NCBI GenBank assembly: GCA_020054675.1
Contig: JAIHAL010000009.1
Coordinates: 1-64,000, forward strand
Source: Oscillospiraceae bacterium
Lineage (GTDB): Bacteria; Bacillota; Clostridia; Oscillospirales; Ruminococcaceae
Reading direction: 5' to 3'
DNA: 64,000 nucleotides
Positions 39,128 to 49,012 of this stretch are shown here, one piece after another. Numbering within the stretch: position 1 is the first letter of the stretch; each line of letters opens with the position of its first letter. Both the position numbers and the translations under genes were made by a program. The notes beneath the pieces were generated by a model. It did no database searches. It had not been told where the DNA came from and saw nothing but the letters and a program-made list of their open reading frames with translations.

Positions 39128-41521
39128 ATGAAGTACGGCTATTTTGACCTTGAAAACAAAGAGTACGTAATTACAAGGCCGGATACTCCCGCGCCTTGGG
39201 CAAACTATCTTGGCTCGCCGGAGTATGGCGCGATAATTTCAAACAACGCTGCGGGATACAGCTTTGTAAAGTCCGGCGCAAACGGCAGGATAATCCGCTA
39301 CCGCTTTAATTCAAACATGGCGCTTCCGGGAAGATACATATACATACGCGACAATGAAATAAAAGATTATTGGAGCGCGTCATGGCAGCCCGTCGGCAAG
39401 CCTCTTGACAAATACAAGAGCGAGTGCAGGCATGGAACGGCATATACCGTCATATCTTCCGAATACGAGGGGATTTCGGCGCAGACGACTTATTATGTCC
39501 CCATAGGCAAAACCCATGAGGTCTGGAACGCAAAAATCACAAACAACAGCGGCAAGGAAAGAAAGCTTTCCGTTTTCGGGTTTGTTGAATTTACAAACGA
39601 AAACAATTACGAGCAGGACCAAGTAAATTTGCAGTATACCTTATTCATTACAAGGACTTCATTTGAGGGCAACAAGATTTTGCAGCATATAAATGAAAAC
39701 AGCGGCAAGCGTGCCGACGGCTCCAACGGCAAGGAAAGATTCTTTGGCATGGTTGGCGCTCCGATAAATGCATACAACGGCGACTTGGAGGCTTTCATCG
39801 GCCCTTACAGGACATATTCAAACCCGATTGCGGTTGAAACCGGTAGATGCGACAATACGCTCAACTATAATATGAACGCCTGCGGCGCTTTGCAGTCGGA
39901 TGTCGTTTTGAAGCCGGGCGAAAGCATTACACTTACTTATGTGCTTGGACAGAAAACCAATGCCGAGGCTGATGCCGTGCTTGAAACATATAAGGTTCCC
40001 GGAACGGTTGAAAAGGAGCTTGACGAACTTAAAAGCTGGTGGCATTCAAGGCTTGGAAACTTTGTGGTTAAGACGCCGAGCGAGGAATTCAACAATATGC
40101 TCAACGTATGGAACGCATATCAGTGCTTCATTACGTTCATCTGGTCAAGGGCGGCATCATTTGTTTACTGCGGCCTCAGGAACGGCTACGGCTATCGCGA
40201 TACCGTTCAGGACATACAGGGGATTATACATCTTGACCCGGAAATGGCAGCTGAAAAAATACGCTTTATGCTTTCGGCGCAGGTTGATAACGGCGGAGGC
40301 CTCCCGCTTGTAAAATTTGACCATAAGGCCGGACATGAAAATACTCCCGATGACCCGGAATATGTTCGTGAAACAGGGCATCCGTCATACCGCGCGGACG
40401 ATGCTTTGTGGCTTTTCCCGACGGTTTACAAGTACATAGCCGAAAGCGGGAACAAGGCGTTCATTGATGAGGTAATCGTTTTCGCTAACGGCGGCGAGGG
40501 CACCGTATACGAGCATTTGAAGAGGGCAATACAGTTCTCAATGGAGCGTCTTGGCGAGCACAATATGCCTGCGGGACTTCATGCGGACTGGAATGACTGC
40601 CTGCGTCTTGGCAAGAAAGGCGAGAGCACCTTTGTTGCGTTCCAGCTCTACTATGCAATTAAGATTTTAAGGGAATTTGCAGTTCAAAAGAACGATGCGG
40701 ATTATATAAAGTATCTTGATGAAATTTGCGCAAAGCTTTCAAAAACGCTTGAAGAATGCTGGGATGAGGACCGCTTTATCCGCGGAATCCGTGAGGACGG
40801 CGTGGTTGTCGGTTCAAGGAAGGACCCTGAGGCAAACATGTGGCTCAATCCGCAAAGCTGGGCGGTAATTTCCGGATTTGCATCAAAAGAGCAGGCTGAA
40901 AAGGCAATGGACAGCGTTTACAGGCTGCTCAACACAAAATACGGAATAAGGCTTTTGACTCCTTGCTATGTTGACCATTACTTTGACGGTGCTCTCATGC
41001 ACATCTTCAATCCGTCCACAAAAGAAAACGGAGGAATTTTCTCTCAGTCGCAGGGATGGGCAATCCTTGCCGAGGCGCTGCTTGGACACGGTGATAGGGC
41101 GTTTGAATACTTTATGGAAACCTCTCCCGCCGCAATGAATGACAAGGCTGAAATTAGGGTGATAGAGCCTTATGCTCACGGTCAGTTTGTTGAGAGCGTT
41201 GACAGCCCATTTGAGGGCCGTGCCCATGTGCATTGGCTGACCGGAACGGCTTCAACTGTTATGGTTGGATGCGTTGAGGGAATCCTTGGAATGCGCCCGA
41301 ATGCGGATGGGCTTGTGATTTCCCCGTCGGTTCCGTCAAGCTGGGAGGAATTCAGCATTGAAAAGACCTTCCGCGGCAAAAAGCTCTTTATTGAGTTTAA
41401 AAATCCAAACCATGCGCAATGCGGAGCAAGGGAAGTAATCCTTAACGGAGAAAAGCTTGAAGGGAATTTTGTCCCTGCCTCAAAGCTCAAAGACGAAAAT
41501 AAAATTGTTGTAAATATGTAA
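39128..41521 (+). CDS. Cellobiose phosphorylase (GH94)
   Basis: 797 residues, close to the ~811 of clostridial cellobiose phosphorylase. Splits cellobiose with phosphate to glucose 1-phosphate and glucose in the cytoplasm. The N-terminal beta-sandwich has MALPGRYIYIRD and TTYYVP; the (alpha/alpha)6 barrel carries RNGYGYRDTVQD and GLHADWNDCLRLG, where Asp490 matches the general acid position of a known cellobiose phosphorylase. The length rules out the longer cellodextrin phosphorylases; laminaribiose or chitobiose phosphorylase is less likely. GGGG lies 8 nt before the ATG. Carbon catabolite control is indicated by the cre site in the leader. Confidence 0.92.
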   Translation: MKYGYFDLENKEYVITRPDTPAPWANYLGSPEYGAIISNNAAGYSFVKSGANGRIIRYRFNSNMALPGRYIYIRDNEIKDYWSASWQPVGKPLDKYKSECRHGTAYTVISSEYEGISAQTTYYVPIGKTHEVWNAKITNNSGKERKLSVFGFVEFTNENNYEQDQVNLQYTLFITRTSFEGNKILQHINENSGKRADGSNGKERFFGMVGAPINAYNGDLEAFIGPYRTYSNPIAVETGRCDNTLNYNMNACGALQSDVVLKPGESITLTYVLGQKTNAEADAVLETYKVPGTVEKELDELKSWWHSRLGNFVVKTPSEEFNNMLNVWNAYQCFITFIWSRAASFVYCGLRNGYGYRDTVQDIQGIIHLDPEMAAEKIRFMLSAQVDNGGGLPLVKFDHKAGHENTPDDPEYVRETGHPSYRADDALWLFPTVYKYIAESGNKAFIDEVIVFANGGEGTVYEHLKRAIQFSMERLGEHNMPAGLHADWNDCLRLGKKGESTFVAFQLYYAIKILREFAVQKNDADYIKYLDEICAKLSKTLEECWDEDRFIRGIREDGVVVGSRKDPEANMWLNPQSWAVISGFASKEQAEKAMDSVYRLLNTKYGIRLLTPCYVDHYFDGALMHIFNPSTKENGGIFSQSQGWAILAEALLGHGDRAFEYFMETSPAAMNDKAEIRVIEPYAHGQFVESVDSPFEGRAHVHWLTGTASTVMVGCVEGILGMRPNADGLVISPSVPSSWEEFSIEKTFRGKKLFIEFKNPNHAQCGAREVILNGEKLEGNFVPASKLKDENKIVVNM

Positions 41522-41530
41522 AATAAACAA

Positions 41531-41567
41531 GACTCCCGCCGAATTATTTTTCGGCGGGAGTTTTTTA
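41531..41567 (+). terminator. Terminator of the GH94 gene
   Basis: ACTCCCGCCGA/TCGGCGGGAGT stem followed by TTTTTTA. After it, up to 41707, lies an AT-rich gap with a TTGACA at 41658-41663 but no good -10 box. Confidence 0.93.
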
Positions 41568-41707
41568 CTTTTTAGAGAGCAAAATTTAATGATTTTTTCG
41601 CAAAAAATGATAAGCACTTTGTACAAAAATGCTGTAAAATTAAAATAATAATTTTGCTTGACAACCTGTTTTTTAAAATGGGTTTATTTTTTTGAGGAAT
41701 GATTAAA

Positions 41708-43468
41708 ATGATAAACTTTTTGGATAATTTTAAAATAAGGACAAAGCTTTTTATAATATTTGTTTTTTGCGTGTTTGTTCCTGTTTTGCTTACAAATGCG
41801 GGCATGTACTTTTTCATAAAGCAAAGCGCGGAGGAACAGCAAAAAATCCAGATGGAAAATATGATTGAAAGAATTGTTTATGATTTTGACAAAAAGATAA
41901 ACGATGCTGTTGCGGTTTCAAACTACCTTTATACTGATTCGGTGCTTGATAATTTTTTGAGGTGTGAATATGAAAGCCCATATGATTATTACCGGCAGTA
42001 TGTTTCGCTTATGCGGGATAACGTTATAAAGTTTTATTATACGGCCCAATCGGTTTTCAGCGTCCGCATTTATACGAATAATGAAAGCATGATAAAGGGC
42101 GGGAATTTTTTTAGCATAGACTATGCAAAGGCTGAAGGATGGTATAATGATTTTTGCAATTCCCCAAACTCTCTTTCTGTAATTTCTTATTTTAATCCGA
42201 AAAACAGGCTTTTAAAGCTTGAACCGTCAAGAAAAATCAGCATTGTGCGCAGGCTTGATTATTTTAATAAAAAAAATTGGAGCGTTCTCAAACTTGACTT
42301 GGATTATGCCCAGATACAGACGCGTATTTTGCAGGAAGGCAATTTTGCGGACATTTACATAACCGATGGGGAAAAGATTTTATTTGCCTCATCTGAAAAA
42401 AATACATTATATGATGAATTCCGTCCGGCAAGTGAAATCAAACTGAAAAGCAATGTAATTTCGCATCAGCTGACGTCAATCGGTTCGGGATGGCAGGTTA
42501 TTGTAACCTATGACGGGCCGGAAATTGTTTTGGAGCTTAAAAATCACAGGCTTATCTGGATGCTGCTTACGGTTTTCAACCTTATATTTCCGACTGTTGT
42601 AATTATAATAGTAAACCGCTCTTTCAGCAGAAGGCTTCTGCTTACGGAAAAATACATATTAAAGGTTAGAAAGCAGCAGTTTGAGGTCATAGATTGCCGT
42701 GAAGGCAGGGATGAAATAGGCAACCTTATCAGGAGCTATAATTTGATGGTGACAAAAATCAGGGAGCTTATTGAGGTCGTTTTTAAGGAGCATTCAGAAA
42801 AACAGGCGCTTGAAATCTTAAAAAAGCAGGCGGAACTAAATGCGCTCCACAGTCAGATAAATCCTCATTTTCTTTTCAATACCCTTGAAAGCATAAGAAT
42901 GCGCAGCGTGATTAAGGACGAGGACGAAACCGCTGAAATCATAGAGGAGCTGGCTTTGCTCATGCGTGAAAATGCGCATTGGGGCGAGGATTTCATTCCT
43001 CTTGAAAAAGAGCTTGATTATGCAAAGCATTATATGAACATACAAAAGTATCGTTTTGGCGATAAATTGGATTTTTCTTTTTATATTCAAGATGAATGCA
43101 AGGGGATAAGGGTTCCAAAATTCGGGATAGTAACCTTTATAGAAAATGCCTGCATACACGGGGTTGAAAAAAGCAAAGAGAACTGCATGATAAGCGTTAT
43201 TGCGGCTAAAAACAATGGAAATGTAAGCATAGAAATAATTGACAACGGCAGCGGAATTGAGGAAGAAAAACTTGCGCAGATAAATAAGACATTAAGCAAA
43301 ACTGAAACGACCGGTCTTTCAGGAAGCGAAAACATAGGAATTTTAAATGCATATTTAAGGTTTAAGCTTTATTATGGCGATGATATGGAGTTTTATATTG
43401 ACAGCGCTCCGGAAGAGGGCACTGAGATATGCATTATTTTCCCTGAAGATATGAAAAAGGAGGATTGA
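41708..43468 (+). CDS. YesM/LytS-type sensor histidine kinase
   Basis: 586 residues. Membrane helices at about 13-34 and 275-297 flank a large extracellular Cache-like sensor domain (~240 residues). HAMP follows, then the His_kinase family motif HSQINPHFLFNTLESIRM with the phosphorylated His, and an ATPase domain with FIENACIHGVEKS and DNGSGI. This type senses sugars outside the cell and signals to AraC-type regulators such as the one encoded next. The GAGG binding site is 10 nt before the ATG at 41708 and only 1 nt before the ATG at 41699, so the later start is used. Confidence 0.94.
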   Translation: MINFLDNFKIRTKLFIIFVFCVFVPVLLTNAGMYFFIKQSAEEQQKIQMENMIERIVYDFDKKINDAVAVSNYLYTDSVLDNFLRCEYESPYDYYRQYVSLMRDNVIKFYYTAQSVFSVRIYTNNESMIKGGNFFSIDYAKAEGWYNDFCNSPNSLSVISYFNPKNRLLKLEPSRKISIVRRLDYFNKKNWSVLKLDLDYAQIQTRILQEGNFADIYITDGEKILFASSEKNTLYDEFRPASEIKLKSNVISHQLTSIGSGWQVIVTYDGPEIVLELKNHRLIWMLLTVFNLIFPTVVIIIVNRSFSRRLLLTEKYILKVRKQQFEVIDCREGRDEIGNLIRSYNLMVTKIRELIEVVFKEHSEKQALEILKKQAELNALHSQINPHFLFNTLESIRMRSVIKDEDETAEIIEELALLMRENAHWGEDFIPLEKELDYAKHYMNIQKYRFGDKLDFSFYIQDECKGIRVPKFGIVTFIENACIHGVEKSKENCMISVIAAKNNGNVSIEIIDNGSGIEEEKLAQINKTLSKTETTGLSGSENIGILNAYLRFKLYYGDDMEFYIDSAPEEGTEICIIFPEDMKKED

Positions 43469-43473
43469 TTTTA

Positions 43474-45087
43474 ATGTTGAAGGCAATTTTGGCGGATGAC
43501 GAGCCTTTTATAAGGCAGGGACTAAAAAAGCTTATAGATTGGGGGAAATGCGGATACGAAGTCATAGCCGAGGCGGGCGACGGATTGGAAGCGTTTGAAT
43601 TCATTAAAAAATTCCAGCCGGATTTGGTCATTGCCGATATAAAAATGCCGGGAATGGATGGAATTGAACTTCTTGAAAAGGTCAGGGGAATTTTCGGGGA
43701 TAAAATTAAATTTGTCATTTTGAGCGGATATTATGAATTTGAGTATGCAAAAAGGGCAATACGCGGCAAGGCGGCCGAGTATATTCTAAAGCCGGTGAAC
43801 AAAGAGGAATTTTCGGCTGTTTTGGAAAAAATACGTTTGGAATGCGATGCCCTTGAAGAGCAAAAGAAGATGCAAATCCAGAAAGAAAAATTTTTGGATA
43901 TGCAAAAGCTTAAAAATATACTTATAGGAAAATGCAGCGCGGAAGATTTGGAGGATGCAAAGAAATTCCTTTCTTATTCGCCGTCGATGCGCTATATAAG
44001 CTTTGAATTTGACGATAGCAATGAAAAATTTGCCAATATGCCTCCCGAAAAGCGTGTCGAAGTGCAAAAGGAATGCTTTGAATTGCTTTCGCGATATCTT
44101 GGGGATTTTGAAAAAAATGTTTTGTTTGGACTTGAACAGGAAAGCAATATTTATGATGTCGGATTTGTATATACGAATGATATGGCACAAAGGGCAAATC
44201 TTTCGGAACAAGAATATATAAACAAGATTTACAGTTTCTTGGAGGAAAAACTTTGCTGCGGCATAGAGATTTATATAGGCCAAAGGGTTTGCAAAATTGA
44301 AGAGCTTTCGGAATCCCGCCGTTCGGTATCTGTTGCAAGGGCGTTTCATAAATTTTCGGAGGATGGTGCTCCGATATCCTATTATGACGAAGTTGCATAT
44401 AAAAAATCCCGCGGTTTTGGGATAGAGAAAAATTTAATACAAAAGCTTATAGAATGTGTAAAGAACAACTGCCCCGAAGAAATTGAAAGCTGCATAGACC
44501 GGATTTATGACGAATTTAAAGAAAATCTGCCGGAACCGCAGTTTATACAGACCAGCATATATTACCTGCTTTACCGTCTTGCTGAGCTTGCAAAGGAATT
44601 TGACAAGGAAGCGGACCAGCAGGAGGCTATGAGGTATATAAGCCAAGAGGCCTTTGACAAGATTGCCGCAAGAGGTAGCGCCGTGCATTTTAAAAAATTT
44701 GTCATTGAATACGCCGCTTATCTTGAACAGCTTAAAAAGAGCGTTTCCGGAGGGGTTTTGCCTAAAATAGAAAATTATATAAAGGAAAATTACAATAAAA
44801 ATCTTACCCTTAAATCACTTGGAAAGCAATTTTTTATAAACGAAGTTTATTTGGGACAGCTTTTTAAAAAAGAGTTTGGAGTGTCGTTTAAGGATTATTT
44901 GACTTCAATGAGGATAGCCCATGCGGAAAAATTGTTGGCTCAAACGGATGTAAAAGTCTATAAAATTGCGGAAGAGGTTGGATTTTCCAATCCGGATTAT
45001 TTTATAAGCAAATTTGTACAAGTTAAAGGGGTAACTCCACACCAATATCGTTTAAAGTATAAAAAGGATTGCAGTGAAAAACTTTGA
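43474..45087 (+). CDS. YesN-type response regulator with AraC DNA-binding domain
   Basis: 537 residues. Receiver domain with Asp9/Asp10 and phosphoacceptor Asp55 in ADIKMPGMDG. A long middle region (about 130-430) is typical of YesN-like proteins. Two helix-turn-helix motifs at the C terminus include KSLGKQFFINEVYLGQLFKK and KIAEEVGFSNPDYFISKF. The ATG at 43474 follows AAGGAGG by 10 nt, 5 nt after the kinase gene. The natural target is the importer and xylanolytic genes that start 170 nt downstream. Confidence 0.94.
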   Translation: MLKAILADDEPFIRQGLKKLIDWGKCGYEVIAEAGDGLEAFEFIKKFQPDLVIADIKMPGMDGIELLEKVRGIFGDKIKFVILSGYYEFEYAKRAIRGKAAEYILKPVNKEEFSAVLEKIRLECDALEEQKKMQIQKEKFLDMQKLKNILIGKCSAEDLEDAKKFLSYSPSMRYISFEFDDSNEKFANMPPEKRVEVQKECFELLSRYLGDFEKNVLFGLEQESNIYDVGFVYTNDMAQRANLSEQEYINKIYSFLEEKLCCGIEIYIGQRVCKIEELSESRRSVSVARAFHKFSEDGAPISYYDEVAYKKSRGFGIEKNLIQKLIECVKNNCPEEIESCIDRIYDEFKENLPEPQFIQTSIYYLLYRLAELAKEFDKEADQQEAMRYISQEAFDKIAARGSAVHFKKFVIEYAAYLEQLKKSVSGGVLPKIENYIKENYNKNLTLKSLGKQFFINEVYLGQLFKKEFGVSFKDYLTSMRIAHAEKLLAQTDVKVYKIAEEVGFSNPDYFISKFVQVKGVTPHQYRLKYKKDCSEKL

Positions 45088-45191
45088 AAACTATATATTT
45101 TGATTTGCGCCGGTAAAAATACTTTAATTTTTACTGGTGAATTGTTTGTAGATATATGATATATTACAGATGGTTGTTAGAAATAATTTAT

Positions 45192-45222
45192 ACAGAATGA
45201 CCATTCTGTTTTCGGCCGAAAA
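45192..45222 (+). promoter_or_regulatory. Two adjacent palindromes upstream of the xylo-oligosaccharide operon
   Basis: ACAGAATG-AC-CATTCTGT (45192-45209) is followed, sharing one base, by the perfect 14-bp palindrome TTTTCGGCCGAAAA (45209-45222). Both lie in the 172-nt gap before the binding-protein gene, about 40 nt before its ATG. They could be operators or mRNA hairpins. No strong -35/-10 pair was recognised nearby, which fits an activator-dependent promoter. Confidence 0.5.
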
Positions 45223-45259
45223 GGTTATTTCCAAACAATTTAAAAATAAGGAGGATAAT

Positions 45260-46972
45260 ATGAAAAAGCAAATTTTCGCGGTGCTTTCAAGCGCCGCAAT
45301 CATATCTTCACTGCTTGCCGGATGCGGAGGAAACAGCTCGCAAAGCGGAGCATCCTCATCTGCATCTTCATCAGCATCTGCATCGTCTGAGGGTTCAAAG
45401 CAAATCAAGGAGTTTACAGCATTTTTTGACAGACAAGGAAGCGAACTTAATCAGGACAATGAAATTCAGCAGATAATAGCTGAAAAAATAGGTGCCAAGT
45501 GCAAGGAAACATGGCTTACCGGCCAGACCGCAGAAGAAGCGGTTGGAATGTATATAGCAAGCGGCGAATATCCTGATTTCATGAACTGGACCCCTCAGCT
45601 CCAGGAAGCCGGCGCGCTTGTGGCAATTGATGAATATCTTGATAAATATCCCAATATCAAGAACTTTTGGAGTGAATCGCAATGGAATTCACTTCGTCAG
45701 GCAGACGGACATATTTATTCCATACCTCAGTTTGGAAAAATCAATATAAAAGCAATGGATACTCAGCAAAACGGAGAAGCTTTCTGGATTCAAACAAGAG
45801 TGCTCAAATGGGCAAATTATCCAAAGGTAGAATCTCTTGACCAGCTTTTTGATTTGCTTGAAAAATATTATGCGGCAAATCCGACAATGCCCGATGGTTC
45901 TTCGGTTATTCCGTTTGAGATACTTGCGTATGACTGGTATTATTTCTGCCTTGAAAATCCGCCGCAGTTCCTTGACGGATATCCGAACAACGGACGCTGC
46001 ATCGTAGACCCCAAGACATATTTGGTTTCCGATTACAATATAACTCCTACTGCAAAAAGGTACTTTAAAAAGCTTAATGAGGAATATAAGAAGGGCATAA
46101 TCGACCCTGAATTCATGACCATGAACCATGACCAGTTCCTTGAAAAAATTGCTTCCGGACGCGTTCTTTGCATGGTTGAGCAGCACTGGGATTTCGCTAC
46201 TGCAGAGGATTCAATCAAGTCCCAGAAGCTTGAGGGATGTACTTATGTGCCTCTTGGAATTACCATTGAACCGGGCATGAAGGAAATGTACTATGTTTCC
46301 GGCGAATCTGCAACGCTTAGCGGAGGATTAAGCATAACAAAGAGCTGCAAGGATGTTGAAGGCGCTTTGAAATTTGTCAATGACCTGCTTGATCCCGAAA
46401 TTGTTACCCTCAGAAGCTGGGGCGTTGAAGGCAAGGATTATCTTGTTGATGAAAACGGCCTTTTCTATCGTACTGATGAAATGAGAGAAAACGCTGTAAA
46501 TGCAGATTATAAAGCATCACACCTTTGCTCTTACAGCTATTTCCCGAATTACGGCGGAATGAACCCGGACGGCAAAAATGCTGCAACTCCGGATACTCAG
46601 CCTTCTGAATTCTTTAATGGTTTAAGACCTGAAGTTCAGGAATGCCTTACCGCATATGGAGCTAAAACTTATGTAGAAATGCTTGATAACAATGTAATTG
46701 ACGGAAAAGACCAGCCTTGGTATCCAATGTGGTCGTTTGTAGGAACAATGACCAGCGAAACTCCCGGCGGCCTTGCGTGGACAAAAATGGAAGAAACAAA
46801 GAAGCAATATCTCCCGCAGGTTGTTGTAGCTAATGATTTTGAAAAAGAATGGAGCACTTATCTTGAAGCATACAAGAAGTGCAAGCCTGAGGATTTCTTT
46901 GCCGAAGTTCAAGAAGCGGTTTACAACAGAATTAAGCTTGTATGGGGCAAGGATGTAAGGCCGAAGTCTTAA
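45260..46972 (+). CDS. LplA/YtcQ-type oligosaccharide-binding lipoprotein
   Basis: 570 residues. Lipobox LLAGC puts the lipid on Cys22, followed by a Ser/Ala linker of ~20 residues. The body is a large family 1 binding protein (LplA/YtcQ group, ~550 residues), used for complex plant oligosaccharides. The two-component genes before it and GH39 and GH8 enzymes after it point to xylo-oligosaccharides. GGAGG lies before the ATG. A GC-rich hairpin follows the stop codon and would favour high expression of this gene relative to the permeases. Confidence 0.93.
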   Translation: MKKQIFAVLSSAAIISSLLAGCGGNSSQSGASSSASSSASASSEGSKQIKEFTAFFDRQGSELNQDNEIQQIIAEKIGAKCKETWLTGQTAEEAVGMYIASGEYPDFMNWTPQLQEAGALVAIDEYLDKYPNIKNFWSESQWNSLRQADGHIYSIPQFGKINIKAMDTQQNGEAFWIQTRVLKWANYPKVESLDQLFDLLEKYYAANPTMPDGSSVIPFEILAYDWYYFCLENPPQFLDGYPNNGRCIVDPKTYLVSDYNITPTAKRYFKKLNEEYKKGIIDPEFMTMNHDQFLEKIASGRVLCMVEQHWDFATAEDSIKSQKLEGCTYVPLGITIEPGMKEMYYVSGESATLSGGLSITKSCKDVEGALKFVNDLLDPEIVTLRSWGVEGKDYLVDENGLFYRTDEMRENAVNADYKASHLCSYSYFPNYGGMNPDGKNAATPDTQPSEFFNGLRPEVQECLTAYGAKTYVEMLDNNVIDGKDQPWYPMWSFVGTMTSETPGGLAWTKMEETKKQYLPQVVVANDFEKEWSTYLEAYKKCKPEDFFAEVQEAVYNRIKLVWGKDVRPKS

Positions 46973-47019
46973 AATTTAATTTCAGCAGAGGTTTTAACAT
47001 ATTATATAAAACTGCATGA

Positions 47020-47053
47020 GGGCGGCCAAACGGCGGAATTGCCGCGGCCGCCC
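47020..47053 (+). promoter_or_regulatory. GC-rich hairpin between binding protein and permease genes
   Basis: GGGCGGCC (47020-47027) pairs perfectly with GGCCGCCC (47046-47053), and CGGC/GCCG pair inside. It is followed by GATTATTTT. Such intercistronic hairpins act as partial terminators or mRNA stabilisers that raise binding-protein levels above the permeases. Confidence 0.75.
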
Positions 47054-47083
47054 GATTATTTTAAAGAAGGTGTAGGGGGTTAA

Positions 47084-48046
47084 ATGATGGAGGCAAAGAA
47101 AACCAAAAAACAAAGCATAAATATCGCTTCCGGAGCAATAACATGGAAAGCCATAAAGAAACAAAAAGAATTGGTTTTGCTTTCAATTCCATTTGTGGCA
47201 TATGTGCTTTTGTTTTGCTATGTTCCGTTGCTTGGCTGGATTATGGCCTTTCAGAACTATAAGCCGGGGCTTGGCTTTTTGCATTCAAAATTTATAGGGC
47301 TTGATAAATTTAAATTTTTGTTTGTAGATAATCCTGATTTTTTAAGGGTTATTAGAAATACCCTTGCAATGGGAGTCATAAACCTTGTGCTCAGCTTTGC
47401 GTTTGCGATAGCTTTTGCTCTCATCTTGAATGAAGTTGTGCATAAGGCGCCTAAAAAATTCGTTCAGACGGTTTCGTATCTGCCGCACTTTTTGTCAATG
47501 ATTATTGTGTGCGGCATTTTGCAGGATGTTCTTTCAATCGACCATGGAATTGTAAATGAAATTTTGGTTAAACTGCATGTTCTGAAAGAACCGATAAATT
47601 TTCTTACATATAAGAGCCTTTTCTGGTGGATTGTAGGCTTTACAAATGTTTGGAAGGAAACAGGTTGGAACAGCATCATATATATTGCGGCAATTACGGC
47701 CATCAATCCGGATTTGTACGATTCGGCGGCAATTGACGGGGCAGGCAGATTCAGAAAAATGTGGCATATCACGTTGCCCGGAATAAAGCCGACTATTTTT
47801 ATCCTGCTTTTAATCAACATAGGAAATGTTTTGAATGCCGGATTTGAAATACAGTACCTTCTTACCAATGGTATGGTGCAGAGTGTTTCCCAGACGATAG
47901 ATATTTATGTTCTTAAATTCGGTATAAGCCAGTGTGATTATTCCCTTGGAACGGCGGCAGGTATTTTCAAAAGCGTAGTCAGCATAATACTGATTTTCCT
48001 TGCCAACTCAGCCGCTAAAGCTGCCGGGGAAGAAAGACTTTTCTAA
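47084..48046 (+). CDS. Oligosaccharide ABC permease, LplB/YteP type
   Basis: 320 residues with six membrane helices. EAA loop YDSAAIDGAGRFRKMWHITL. LplB family start VPLLGWIMAFQNYKPGLGF is clear. A second ATG lies one codon later (47087) and fits the AGGGGG site slightly better. With the next gene it forms the channel for the LplA-type binding protein. No ATPase gene is present. Confidence 0.93.
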   Translation: MMEAKKTKKQSINIASGAITWKAIKKQKELVLLSIPFVAYVLLFCYVPLLGWIMAFQNYKPGLGFLHSKFIGLDKFKFLFVDNPDFLRVIRNTLAMGVINLVLSFAFAIAFALILNEVVHKAPKKFVQTVSYLPHFLSMIIVCGILQDVLSIDHGIVNEILVKLHVLKEPINFLTYKSLFWWIVGFTNVWKETGWNSIIYIAAITAINPDLYDSAAIDGAGRFRKMWHITLPGIKPTIFILLLINIGNVLNAGFEIQYLLTNGMVQSVSQTIDIYVLKFGISQCDYSLGTAAGIFKSVVSIILIFLANSAAKAAGEERLF

Positions 48047-48060
48047 GGAGGGTAAAGATA

Positions 48061-48981
48061 ATGAGTTCTGCCGAATCGGTTTCAATTAAAAAACGCAAAA
48101 AATTCAAATTATCCGATTTTTTGTATTCGCTTGTGATAGGAATAATACTTACAATATTTGTAATAGTTACCATTTATCCGCTTTTAAATACCCTTGCCGT
48201 ATCGTTCAACGACGCGATGGATGCCCTCCGCGGAGGGATATACCTTTGGCCGCGCAAATGGACATTGCAGAATTATATAACTGTGCTAAGAAAAGAAAGC
48301 ATGGTTACGGGACTTTATATTTCGGTTTTAAGGACTGTTGTGGGTACGGTTTTGCAGCTTTCCGTAACGGCGCTTATTGCGTTTGTAATAAGCCGCAAAA
48401 ATTTTGTATTTGCAAAGCCGATAGCGCTTTTGTATACGCTTACGATGTATGTAAACGGCGGACTTATTCCTTCGTTCTTGCTTAACAAAGCGCTTGGATT
48501 TACAAACAGCTTTTGGGTTTACATCATTCCGGGACTTGTCAGCGCATTTAATATGCTTGTAATCCGTACTTACATGAACGGTTTGCCGGATAGCCTTGAA
48601 GAATCCGCTATGATTGACGGTGCCGGATATTTTACGGTTTTTGTAAAAATTTATGTGCCTCTCTGCAAGCCGGTTTTTGCAACAATTGCCTTGTTTATTG
48701 CCGTAGGGCAATGGAACTCATGGTTCGATACCATGCTTTACAACAGGATGGCAAGCAATTTGACAACCTTGCAGTATGAACTTATGAAGCTGCTTTCTTC
48801 GGTAAGCCAGTTGAGCGGCGACCCGAATAAATCTGCTTCTGCTGTTACAAGCGCTCAGGTTACCACTACTTCCGTTCGTGCGGCAGCCACAATTTTGACA
48901 TGTCTTCCTATCGTGGCACTTTATCCGTTCTTGCAGCGCTATTTTGTAACAGGGCTTACAATAGGCGGCGTAAAGGAATAA
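48061..48981 (+). CDS. Oligosaccharide ABC permease, LplC/YtcP type
   Basis: 306 residues, six membrane helices. YtcP-family features: YPLLNTLAVSFNDAMDALRG near the N terminus, the EAA loop LEESAMIDGAGYFTVFVKIY, and the C terminus YFVTGLTIGGVKE. AAGGAGG lies 10 nt before the ATG, 14 nt after the LplB-type gene. It completes the importer. Confidence 0.93.
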   Translation: MSSAESVSIKKRKKFKLSDFLYSLVIGIILTIFVIVTIYPLLNTLAVSFNDAMDALRGGIYLWPRKWTLQNYITVLRKESMVTGLYISVLRTVVGTVLQLSVTALIAFVISRKNFVFAKPIALLYTLTMYVNGGLIPSFLLNKALGFTNSFWVYIIPGLVSAFNMLVIRTYMNGLPDSLEESAMIDGAGYFTVFVKIYVPLCKPVFATIALFIAVGQWNSWFDTMLYNRMASNLTTLQYELMKLLSSVSQLSGDPNKSASAVTSAQVTTTSVRAAATILTCLPIVALYPFLQRYFVTGLTIGGVKE

Positions 48982-49012
48982 AATTTATTTGGATGAGGAA
49001 AGGGGGATTTTT

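Noticed and set aside
41599..41634. A third copy of the AraC tandem site before the YesM-type kinase gene
   Set aside because: CGCAAAAAATGATA resembles one half-site, but the partner is poor and offset by 22 bp, so it was not counted.
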